The notes under the pieces: model-generated
Databases searched by the model: none
The model's input: the letters and a program-made list of their open reading frames with translations, nothing else
Told to the model about the DNA's origin: nothing
Program-made: the position numbers and the translations under genes
Part shown: one piece after another, positions 15,379 through 21,893 of the stretch
Numbering within the stretch: position 1 is the stretch's first letter
Layout of the letters: every line of letters begins with the position of its first letter
NCBI GenBank assembly: GCA_017460835.1
Contig: JAFUAD010000043.1
Coordinates: forward strand, 1-40,066
DNA length: 40,066 bases
Origin: Oscillospiraceae bacterium
GTDB taxonomy: Bacteria > Bacillota > Clostridia > Oscillospirales > Ruminococcaceae
Direction: 5' to 3'

Positions 15379-15407
15379 TTGACAAACAGTATTATTCATG
15401 CTATAAT
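15379..15407 (+). promoter_or_regulatory. Consensus plus-strand promoter facing into an opposing gene
   Basis: Perfect TTGACA (15379-15384), 17 bases, perfect TATAAT (15402-15407), extended TGc. Downstream on this strand is only a 10-codon frame (15426-15458, MLCFGQCART, with GAGGCGG upstream), and then the antisense of the HTH gene at 15440-15820. Confidence 0.7.
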
Positions 15408-15439
15408 CAGTTTAGAGGCGGAAAAATGCTCTGCTTCGG

Positions 15440-15820
15440 TCAGTGCGCACGCACATAGGCCTTCAGCTCCGCCAGCTCCTCCCTGACGCTCCGGAGCTCG
15501 TCCCGCAGCTTAATGATCTCGATTTCGGCGATAAACGGCGCATTTCTGTCCGCTTTGTCAATTTCCTTCCCGTATTGCTGTACCCAGCAGATGACCTGCG
15601 AATAGTCTACGCCGAAGTACCGGGCAACAACGGAAATCGTGCAGTCATGCTCGCGGTAATAGCGAACCGCACTGACCGCATAGGCCTTTCTCCATTCATC
15701 GAAGGTCTGCTTGTCCGTTTCGAGACGGAAGTGCCGGCGTGTACGCTCAAAATCGCGCTCTGCCTGCGTGTAATAGTACCGGACCGCTAACAGCTTCAGC
15801 TCATTTGTGTACTGTTCCAT
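15440..15820 (-). CDS. HTH and coiled-coil protein, transposase-OrfA-like
   Basis: A 126-residue protein of unknown role. Residues 45-85 (YAVSAVRYYREHDCTISVVARYFGVDYSQVICWVQQY) form a helix-turn-helix of the type found in IS3-like OrfA proteins and small regulators. Residues ~95-126 are a Glu/Arg/Leu-rich coiled coil. No partner transposase or terminal repeats are visible, so it may be a domesticated regulator. Start ATG 15820 is preceded by GGGAGAAG. Its promoter lies in a cluster of TGACA half-sites, which it might itself bind. Confidence 0.6.
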   Translation of the reverse strand: MEQYTNELKLLAVRYYYTQAERDFERTRRHFRLETDKQTFDEWRKAYAVSAVRYYREHDCTISVVARYFGVDYSQVICWVQQYGKEIDKADRNAPFIAEIEIIKLRDELRSVREELAELKAYVRAH

Positions 15821-15888
15821 AATATACTTCTCCCTTTTTTATATTTCGGAGGACAAGCTCCGATGCCGTCCCTCTGAGGCGGGGCTTT

Positions 15889-15918
15889 ATTATATCACGG
15901 TGATGTTTGACATGTCAA
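15889..15918 (-). promoter_or_regulatory. Promoter of the HTH gene, with palindromic -35
   Basis: Minus strand TTGACA (15918-15913), 18-base spacer, TATAAT (15894-15889). The -35 is half of the palindrome TTGACATGTCAA (15907-15918). Confidence 0.65.
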
Positions 15919-15949
15919 TGACTTATTGTCACCGAATGACGGATGACAA
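15907..15949. promoter_or_regulatory. Cluster of TGACA/TGTCA half-sites (possible operator)
   Basis: TTGACATGTCAA at 15907-15918, TTGTCA at 15926-15931 and TGACAA at 15944-15949 form two inverted pairs in the divergent region between the HTH gene and the gene at 16005. The regulator is unknown; the HTH protein next door is the obvious candidate. Confidence 0.4.
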
Positions 15950-16004
15950 AAAACACGGATGTTTATTTCAGTATTTCCATCGTAACTGAAAGGGAGGAAA
16001 AACC

Positions 16005-16595
16005 ATGAAAATTATCTGGACAAAGGCACTGGTTCAAAGCTGGTTTGACGAACTGACGGTTTACACAGGGGCAAAGCTGGATTATTCGGTCGTGATGGAT
16101 TACCGGTCGGCAGCCGTTGTGGCCAATCCACATGACAAAACGATTCGTATTCCTGTCCGGACTTTTAACAATGTTGATGTTGAGGACAGCATTATCATCC
16201 TCCAGCTTACCTATACCTTCGGGGTGTTTTCCGAGCTTGACCTGCCGCTTCAGCAGCATTTGCTCTATCACACGGAGAATACCATCCGGCTGATCTGTGA
16301 GTATTACGGCATTCCGTTTCTGACGAGGGAGGAGCTCAATGTTCAGAAAATGAAGATCAGCAGAAGAATTATGCCGGAGCCGTGTTCGACATTTTACTGT
16401 GTGGGGCAGACTCTGATTAAAAAATTTTCTATTCTGACCTATACGATCACCGAAGTGACACCGCTCGTCAATGACAAACGATATATTACCTTATCCTCAG
16501 AGCGTGAAACGCTGGTGCTTGAGGAGGAGGAGGTTGTCCGGAATTATTACATAATGGCCAAGTCCGCGCCCGATCCGGCTGACAGCGAAGAATAA
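16005..16595 (+). CDS. Hypothetical protein, 196 residues
   Basis: I do not recognise this family. It is a soluble alpha/beta-type chain without signal peptide or membrane segment and with an acidic C-terminus (LEEEEVV ... PDPADSEE). The start ATG 16005 has a clear AAAGGGAGGAAAA site. It lies 15 bases before another unknown gene, probably co-transcribed, and divergent from the HTH gene. The position beside an integrase-poor, HTH-containing island hints at accessory DNA, but nothing more can be said. Confidence 0.7.
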   Translation: MKIIWTKALVQSWFDELTVYTGAKLDYSVVMDYRSAAVVANPHDKTIRIPVRTFNNVDVEDSIIILQLTYTFGVFSELDLPLQQHLLYHTENTIRLICEYYGIPFLTREELNVQKMKISRRIMPEPCSTFYCVGQTLIKKFSILTYTITEVTPLVNDKRYITLSSERETLVLEEEEVVRNYYIMAKSAPDPADSEE

Positions 16596-16610
16596 AAGGA
16601 GACACCCGAT

Positions 16611-16832
16611 ATGAGGAATTACGGAGATGCAGAATGCCACTATGATGTGCAAAACGGTATCGTGTGGTTCACGGAACGCGGCAAGGCGAGAGCTATTGCC
16701 AAATTTGACTGCGATGAAAAAGCCGAAGCGTATCTGACCTGTCTTGTCTGCCCCAAATCCGAGCCGAAAAAGAAAACGAAAAAAACATCCGGAAAATATG
16801 AACAGAAAAAGGCAAAGCACAGGAGAAAATGA
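16611..16832 (+). CDS. Small hypothetical protein with Lys-rich tail
   Basis: A 73-residue protein. The first 50 residues contain three Cys (CHYD, DCDEK, CLVC) and short strands. The last ~25 residues are strongly basic (KKKTKKTSGKYEQKKAKHRRK), suggesting nucleic-acid or membrane-surface contact. Ribosome-binding site AAAGGAG lies upstream; 15 bases after the preceding unknown gene. Family not recognised. Confidence 0.6.
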   Translation: MRNYGDAECHYDVQNGIVWFTERGKARAIAKFDCDEKAEAYLTCLVCPKSEPKKKTKKTSGKYEQKKAKHRRK

Positions 16833-16839
16833 AGCAGTA

Positions 16840-16868
16840 TTGAAATTTTCCGCGCAATCTGGTATAAT
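16840..16868 (+). promoter_or_regulatory. Promoter of trmK
   Basis: TTGAAA (16840-16845), 17 bases, TATAAT (16863-16868). Confidence 0.8.
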
Positions 16869-16931
16869 ATACAAGATGGGCTCCGGTGCATTCGCTGCCC
16901 GGAAACCCAATGTCAGGAGGTGTTTTTTGCC

Positions 16932-17645
16932 GTGATCCCGATTTCCCCGCGGCTTCTGTGCTGCGCTTCGATGATCCGGGGACAGGTTGTCTGCGATATC
17001 GGCACAGACCACGCCTATCTTCCCGCATATCTCATCAACAGCGGACGCTGCACACAGGTCATCGCAACCGATATCAAATCAGGGCCGCTTGAAAATGCAA
17101 AGGGCACATTAAAGCGCTTTCACGCTGAGAAAAGCGTCCGGCTCGTGCTCTCCGACGGCTTTCAGAAGGTCGATCCGAAGGGCATCACCGATGTCGTAAT
17201 CGCCGGGATGGGCGGCGAGAGCATCCGCGATATCCTCGCTGACCCCTCCGCTGCATTCATCCGGAAGCGTGCAGTCAATCTCGTGCTCCAGCCCATGACG
17301 CGGGCAGAGGTGCTGCGCGAATGGCTCAGCAGCAATGGCTTTGCCATGATGAAGGAAACCGCAGTCAAGGATACGCATGTCTATACGGTGATTCAGGCGC
17401 AGTACACCGGAAAGGCAGAGCCGATCACGCAGGCACAGACCTATTACGGCATGCTGAAGCGATCGGACCCGCTGACGAAAATCTACATCGCCGGGGTACA
17501 GGATCGCCTGCACACCAAAGCACACGGGCTCGATGATGCAGGCGCAGAGGAGGAAGCCGCCGCGGTTCGTGCGCTCATCAGGCAAATCAACCGCTGGCTC
17601 GTTCCGGAGATAGGAGAGGCATATGACCATTCAGGATATTTATAA
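16932..17645 (+). CDS. trmK: tRNA (adenine22-N1)-methyltransferase TrmK
   Basis: A 237-residue SAM-dependent methyltransferase that modifies A22 in the D-loop of some tRNAs in Gram-positive bacteria. Family signatures are VCDIGTDHAYLPAYL (SAM loop), ATDIKSGPLENA, DVVIAGMGGESI and LVLQPMTRAEVLREWL. AGGAGG at 16915-16920 points to the GTG at 16932; a GTG at 16920 would overlap the Shine-Dalgarno. The gene overlaps the Nif3-like gene by 23 bases, the classic trmK-nif3 pairing of Firmicutes. Confidence 0.93.
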   Translation: MIPISPRLLCCASMIRGQVVCDIGTDHAYLPAYLINSGRCTQVIATDIKSGPLENAKGTLKRFHAEKSVRLVLSDGFQKVDPKGITDVVIAGMGGESIRDILADPSAAFIRKRAVNLVLQPMTRAEVLREWLSSNGFAMMKETAVKDTHVYTVIQAQYTGKAEPITQAQTYYGMLKRSDPLTKIYIAGVQDRLHTKAHGLDDAGAEEEAAAVRALIRQINRWLVPEIGEAYDHSGYL

Positions 17646-18414
17646 GATTTTAGACCGCTTTGCGCCGTTTTCCCTGCAGGAGAGCTATGACAATTCCGGG
17701 CTGCTCGCCGGCGACCCGCAGGCAAAGGTTCACCGCATTCTGCTGACGCTCGATATCACGACGCCGGTCGTTCTGGAAGCCGCCGAAAAACAAGCTGAGC
17801 TGATTCTTTCCCACCATCCGGTGATCTGGAATCCGCTGAAAGCGGTCACGCCGCCGAATCCGGTCTGGCATCTGCTGCGGCATCAGATCGGGGCGATCTG
17901 CTCGCACACCTGCCTTGATATCGCAGAGGGCGGGCTCAATGACTATGTCGGAAGGATGCTCTCTGAGCAGATTGCCTTCGCTGAATCCCCTGCCCCGCTG
18001 GCGCTTTTGCCCGGCGGCAGAACGCTCGGCAGGACGGCTGCGCTCACGTCGCCGTGCGATGCGCAAACACTTGCGCAGAAGCTGAACCGCGTATTCGGCT
18101 GTGCCGATCTGCGCTATTTCAGCGGAAAGAATGCGCCGTGCATCCGGAAAATCGCGTGGTGTACCGGCAGCGGCGGTGATCTGATCACGGATGCGATCAC
18201 TGCGGGCGCCGATGCGCTGATTACGGGAGACTGCAAGCACAGTGTATGGGCAGATGCACAAAACCGCGCATTTACGCTGTTTGACTGCGGGCACTTTGAG
18301 ACGGAGGTGCCAGTCGTCCGGCTGTTCTCCGAGCTCCTCAGTCAGGAAGCGCCCGGCGTGGAGCTGCTGATCTCAGAGGCGGGCACAAAGCCGTTTTTTA
18401 CGGTATCGAAATAA
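17623..18414 (+). CDS. Nif3-like dinuclear metal-centre protein
   Basis: A 263-residue protein of the Nif3/YbgI/YqfO family (hexameric, two metal ions; activity unsettled, sometimes called GTP cyclohydrolase 1 type 2). Metal-ligand motifs are ILSHHPVIW, SHTCLDIAEGGLND and a late DCGHFETE. Length corresponds to the short form without the central PII-like insert. It is translationally coupled to trmK (23-base overlap). Despite the name it has no known link to nitrogen fixation or to the nitrogenase-like genes further right. Confidence 0.92.
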   Translation: MTIQDIYKILDRFAPFSLQESYDNSGLLAGDPQAKVHRILLTLDITTPVVLEAAEKQAELILSHHPVIWNPLKAVTPPNPVWHLLRHQIGAICSHTCLDIAEGGLNDYVGRMLSEQIAFAESPAPLALLPGGRTLGRTAALTSPCDAQTLAQKLNRVFGCADLRYFSGKNAPCIRKIAWCTGSGGDLITDAITAGADALITGDCKHSVWADAQNRAFTLFDCGHFETEVPVVRLFSELLSQEAPGVELLISEAGTKPFFTVSK

Positions 18415-18429
18415 TCGGAGCAAAACAAA

Positions 18430-18771
18430 ATGTTAATCGTGATTGTTCTCCTGTACCTGATAGGCAGAGAAATCACGCTGCTTGTGTGCTTATCACTGTG
18501 CAAAGGAAGCTGGAAGAAAGTCCGCGCTTCGATCAGACCGAACAATCTGATCGCGCGCGTATTCCTGACATACTTATTAGGCGCGAAAACGCAGTATGCC
18601 CATATCATCAGATTCGGGGTAATATCTGCCGATGCTGAAATGATAAACACGGGGTTATGTATCGTCTTTTATTTGCTGGATTTCAAACACTATCTTCTGA
18701 TCTGGGCATTGATCTGGCTGCTGCATTTTTCCGTTTTCACTTTTTTATTCAGAAAATGTGTCAGAAAATAG
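18430..18771 (+). CDS. Small hypothetical membrane protein
   Basis: A 113-residue protein with about three hydrophobic helices (residues 1-22, ~65-90, ~90-108) and a basic loop between (GSWKKVRASIRPNN). Family not recognised. ATG 18430 follows GGAGC closely after the Nif3-like stop. It is more AT-rich than its neighbours. Terminator directly downstream. Confidence 0.6.
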   Translation: MLIVIVLLYLIGREITLLVCLSLCKGSWKKVRASIRPNNLIARVFLTYLLGAKTQYAHIIRFGVISADAEMINTGLCIVFYLLDFKHYLLIWALIWLLHFSVFTFLFRKCVRK

Positions 18772-18786
18772 CGAGGCAATAAAACA

Positions 18787-18819
18787 AAAAATCCGGAACG
18801 AAGTGTTCCGGATTTTTTT
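18787..18819. terminator. Bidirectional terminator
   Basis: Stem AAAAATCCGGAAC / GTTCCGGATTTTT with loop GAAGT and a T-run. It ends the trmK unit on the plus strand and the tRNA operon on the minus strand. Confidence 0.9.
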
Positions 18820-18850
18820 CGCGATAAGGATATTTCCAAACCGCGATGAG

Positions 18851-18923
18851 AGCGGATTACGGGGCTCGAACCCGCTACCTCCACCTTGGCAAGGTGGCGC
18901 TCTACCAGATGAGCTAAATCCGC
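18851..18923 (-). tRNA. tRNA-Gly (GCC)
   Basis: Complete cloverleaf on the minus strand: acceptor GCGGATT/AATCCGC, anticodon arm CCACC-TTGCCAA-GGTGG (anticodon GCC), T-loop TTCGAGC, discriminator T. CCA is not encoded. Confidence 0.96.
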
Positions 18924-18931
18924 ATGCTGAA

Positions 18932-19004
18932 TGCCTCCTGTCGGAATCGAACCAACGACACGGGGATTTTCAGTCCCCTGCTCTACCAACTGAGCTAAAG
19001 AGGC
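18932..19004 (-). tRNA. tRNA-Phe (GAA)
   Basis: Complete cloverleaf: acceptor GCCTCTT/AGGAGGC, anticodon arm GGGGA-CTGAAAA-TCCCC (anticodon GAA), T-loop TTCGATT, discriminator A. CCA is not encoded. Confidence 0.96.
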
Positions 19005-19007
19005 ATA

Positions 19008-19082
19008 CGACCTGGATGGGACTCGAACCCACGACCTCCGCCGTGACAGGGCGGCGTTCTAAACCAACTGAACTACCAGGCC
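19008..19082 (-). tRNA. tRNA-Asp (GTC)
   Basis: Complete cloverleaf: acceptor GGCCTGG/CCAGGTC, anticodon arm CCGCC-CTGTCAC-GGCGG (anticodon GTC), T-loop TTCGAGT, discriminator G. First gene of a three-tRNA operon (Asp-Phe-Gly). Confidence 0.96.
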
Positions 19083-19119
19083 ATGACTCGCGCGATGCAT
19101 TCATTCACGCGACTATGTT

Positions 19120-19148
19120 ATTATACACGAACTGACAGAAAAAGTCAA
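19120..19148 (-). promoter_or_regulatory. Promoter of the tRNA operon
   Basis: Minus strand TTGACT (19148-19143), 17-base spacer, TATAAT (19125-19120). Confidence 0.85.
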
Positions 19149-19196
19149 GAGCTTTTCAAAAAAAAGTCCAGATTCGGCGATTTGCACAAATTCATT

Positions 19197-21242
19197 TCAA
19201 TTCAACCCGTTTTCACCGTTTTTCGCAAAGAGCTGCAAGACGGCCGTGCGCAGGGAGGAAAGCGCGGGACTGCGCAGCTCCGGGTCCTGCTCAAGCAGCG
19301 ACTTTGCGGCCATCTGCGTCTCGGAAACCAGCGGCATATTGCTGCAAAAGGCTGCCTGCATCAGCGGCGGCATGCCATGCTGTGCGCGGCCGAAGAAATC
19401 GCCGGGGCCGCGCAGCTTCAGATCCTCCTCCGCGATCGCAAAGCCGTTTGCCGTCCGGCTCATGACCTTGAGGCGCTCGCGGGCATCCTCCTGCCGGCTG
19501 TCCGTCACGAGGATGCAGTAGCTCTGCACCTGCCCTCTGCCGACGCGCCCGCGGAGCTGATGAAGCTGTGCCAAGCCGAACCGGTCGGCATTTTCTATCA
19601 GAATCAGCGTCGCATTCGGTACATCGACGCCGACCTCGACCACCGTCGTGCAGACCAGCAGATCGAGCTCGTGCGCCTTCATCGCAGCCATCGCCGCTTC
19701 CTTCTCCTGCGGCTTCATTCTGCCGTGCAAAAGCCCGACGCGGTACGCGGAAAATGCGCCTGTTTTCAGCGTTTCCGCATAGGTCTCCGCCGCCTGCACA
19801 TTCTCCAGTGCATCGGATTCCTCGATCATCGGGCAGACCAGATACGCCTGCTCGCCCGCATCCAGATGCTCCTTGATAAATCCGTATGCACGCTCGCGGT
19901 AGCCGCCGGTCACCGCAAAGGTCTTGATCGGCAGCCTGCCCTTCGGCATTTCGTCGAGAATTGTGATATCCAGATCGCCGTAGATAATCAGCGCAAGCGT
20001 CCGCGGAATCGGCGTCGCGGACATGACCAGCTTATGCGGATACCCGCCCTTTTCAGCGAGCGCCGCGCGCTGTGCAACACCGAAGCGGTGCTGCTCGTCG
20101 GTGATGACGAGGCCGAGCGAGCAAAATTCGATATCCTTCTGAATCACGGCATGCGTGCCGATGATGACCTGCGCGGAGCCGGAGGCGATCTGCGCCTTGA
20201 TGCTGCGCTTTTCCTTCGCTTTGGTCGAGCCGGTCAGCAAGACGGGGTGAATCCCGATCGGTTCGAGAAATGCGGTCATGGTCTGGAGATGCTGCTGTGC
20301 CAGAATTTCGGTTGGCGCCATCAGAACCGTCTGGAATCCGCTTTCTGCCGCAAATGCCGCCGCTGCCGCCGCTACGACGGTTTTTCCGCTTCCGACATCG
20401 CCCTGCAAAAGCCGGTTCATCGGTCTGCTCGCGCAAAGGTCGCGGCAGATGACCTCGATCGCGTGCTGCTGCGCTTTCGTCAGCGAAAACGGCAGTCCTG
20501 CGTAAAATGCAGAAAGGTCAGCCGGATGCATCGCCGAGGCATTCTGCACATCGGTGCGGTGCCGGAGCATCAGCGTGCCGAGCTGAAATTGCAGCAGCTC
20601 CTCAAATGCCAGACGGCGGCGTGCCTTGTCCAGCGCCTCCTGCGTCTCCGGGCGGTGAACGTCGTGAAGCGCCTGCTTCAATGAAACAAGCTGATAATCC
20701 GTACGCATCTGATCGGGCAGCGTCTCAAACGGCTGACCGTCCAGATATTGCAGTGCCCGCTGCACGTTTGTGCGCATCATTGCGCTGGTCAGCCCGGTCG
20801 TCTGCGGATACACCGGCTGAAGCAGCAGCGCATTCTGCACACGCTGCACCTGCGGCGCCTGCATTTCACGGCGAAGAAAGCCGCCGGAGAGCTTGCCGTA
20901 TACAAAATACTCCTCACCGGGCTTCATCGCCTGATAGGTATAGGGCGTATTGTAAAACACCAGCACCATCTCGGAAATCCCGTCCGAGACGACAACGCGG
21001 TAGAGCGAAAATCCCCGGCGGACAAAGGACGGCGTGAGCTTTTGCTTGACCGTACAGCGCACGGCGACCGGCTCCCCGTTTTCCGCCTCTGCGATCATGA
21101 CGGGGCTTGTGTAGTCAATGTATGCGCGCGGGAAATGAAACAGCAGATCATACGGCGTTTCGATGCCGAGCTTTTTGTATTTCTGTGCGCGCTTTTCCCC
21201 AACGCCGGGCAGCGTTTCAATCGGCTGATAGAGTTCGTTCAT
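19197..21242 (-). CDS. recG: ATP-dependent DNA helicase RecG
   Basis: A 681-residue superfamily 2 helicase that remodels stalled replication forks and branched DNA. The N-terminal wedge region begins with the helix-hairpin-helix-like LPGVGEKRAQKYKKLGI. The helicase core shows Walker A QGDVGSGKTVVA, DEQHRFG (motif II), SATPIPRTLAL (motif III), TTVVEVGVDVPNA and QLHQLRGRVGRG (motif VI), and the C-terminal LKLRGPGDFFG. Full length for the family. ATG at 21242 with AGGT upstream. Confidence 0.97.
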   Translation of the reverse strand: MNELYQPIETLPGVGEKRAQKYKKLGIETPYDLLFHFPRAYIDYTSPVMIAEAENGEPVAVRCTVKQKLTPSFVRRGFSLYRVVVSDGISEMVLVFYNTPYTYQAMKPGEEYFVYGKLSGGFLRREMQAPQVQRVQNALLLQPVYPQTTGLTSAMMRTNVQRALQYLDGQPFETLPDQMRTDYQLVSLKQALHDVHRPETQEALDKARRRLAFEELLQFQLGTLMLRHRTDVQNASAMHPADLSAFYAGLPFSLTKAQQHAIEVICRDLCASRPMNRLLQGDVGSGKTVVAAAAAAFAAESGFQTVLMAPTEILAQQHLQTMTAFLEPIGIHPVLLTGSTKAKEKRSIKAQIASGSAQVIIGTHAVIQKDIEFCSLGLVITDEQHRFGVAQRAALAEKGGYPHKLVMSATPIPRTLALIIYGDLDITILDEMPKGRLPIKTFAVTGGYRERAYGFIKEHLDAGEQAYLVCPMIEESDALENVQAAETYAETLKTGAFSAYRVGLLHGRMKPQEKEAAMAAMKAHELDLLVCTTVVEVGVDVPNATLILIENADRFGLAQLHQLRGRVGRGQVQSYCILVTDSRQEDARERLKVMSRTANGFAIAEEDLKLRGPGDFFGRAQHGMPPLMQAAFCSNMPLVSETQMAAKSLLEQDPELRSPALSSLRTAVLQLFAKNGENGLN

Positions 21243-21273
21243 GATGTACCTCTGTTTCGCTAAATCTGCTCTC

Positions 21274-21302
21274 AGTATACCACATTACGCAGGAAAAATC
21301 AA
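21274..21302 (-). promoter_or_regulatory. Promoter of recG
   Basis: Minus strand TTGATT (21302-21297), 17-base spacer, TATACT (21279-21274). Confidence 0.75.
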
Positions 21303-21315
21303 TGCGCACAGCGGA

Positions 21316-21351
21316 AAAAGAAACCGGGCCGCCGGAATGACCCGGCAGCCC
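21316..21351 (-). terminator. Terminator of the nrdDG operon
   Basis: Minus strand hairpin of 10 bp (GGGCTGCCGG / CCGGCGGCCC, 21351-21342 with 21335-21326, one G-U pair), followed by GGTTTCTTTTT. Confidence 0.85.
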
Positions 21352-21371
21352 GATCTGATTTCTATGAACGG

Positions 21372-21893
21372 TCAATAACCCGCAGCCCAGACTGCGCAGC
21401 CCTCCCGCAGACTTTTCTGCACATCCAGAACCCGCTGATTCTCCGAGCCGCGGAAGCGCAGGCGGATATTCCGCAGCGCATCGACATACTCGCCGTCCAC
21501 CAGCACATCGAGCATCGAGAGCATCTCGTCGGTGACCTCGCAGCGCGCGCGGGACTCCCCCGTCAGCTCCTCAAAGGTATATCCCGAATAGCTCCAGATG
21601 TCCTTCTCCGGCAGCTCACTGCGGACACGCCGCAGCAGATTCACCAGCACCCGCTGATTCTCCGGCTCAAACGGCTCGCCGCCCAGCAGCGTCAGCCCGC
21701 GGATATATCCGGGCTTCAGCGCGTCAATGATCTCCTGCTCAGTCTCAGCCGTATACGGCATTCCGTAGTCGAAATTCCATGTTTCCGGATTAAAGCAGTT
21801 CTTGCAGTGATGCGTACAGCCCGACACGAACAGGCTGACGCGCACCCCGATTCCGTCTGCAATATCGACCTTTTTGATATTCGCGACGTTCAC
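21372..21893 (-). CDS. nrdG: Anaerobic ribonucleotide reductase activating enzyme
   Basis: A 173-residue radical SAM enzyme that installs the glycyl radical on NrdD. It has FVSGCTHHCKNCFN (CxxxCxxC cluster motif near residue 29) and LTLLGGEPFEPEN. The start is the GTG at 21893, which overlaps the nrdD stop (GTGA); longer frames would run back inside nrdD. Translational coupling with nrdD is therefore likely. Confidence 0.95.
   Translation of the reverse strand: MNVANIKKVDIADGIGVRVSLFVSGCTHHCKNCFNPETWNFDYGMPYTAETEQEIIDALKPGYIRGLTLLGGEPFEPENQRVLVNLLRRVRSELPEKDIWSYSGYTFEELTGESRARCEVTDEMLSMLDVLVDGEYVDALRNIRLRFRGSENQRVLDVQKSLREGCAVWAAGY

Noticed and set aside
15440-15820. IS3-family insertion sequence
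   Set aside because: The HTH/coiled-coil protein is OrfA-like, but there is no DDE transposase frame, no terminal inverted repeats and no frameshift signal.
17623-18414. Nif3-like protein as part of the nitrogenase-like system
   Set aside because: The family name is historical (NGG1-interacting factor 3); it is coupled to trmK and lies 9 kb away in a different operon.
19083-20684. 533-codon plus-strand open frame opposite recG
   Set aside because: Antisense shadow of recG beginning inside the tRNA-Asp region; no start signals.
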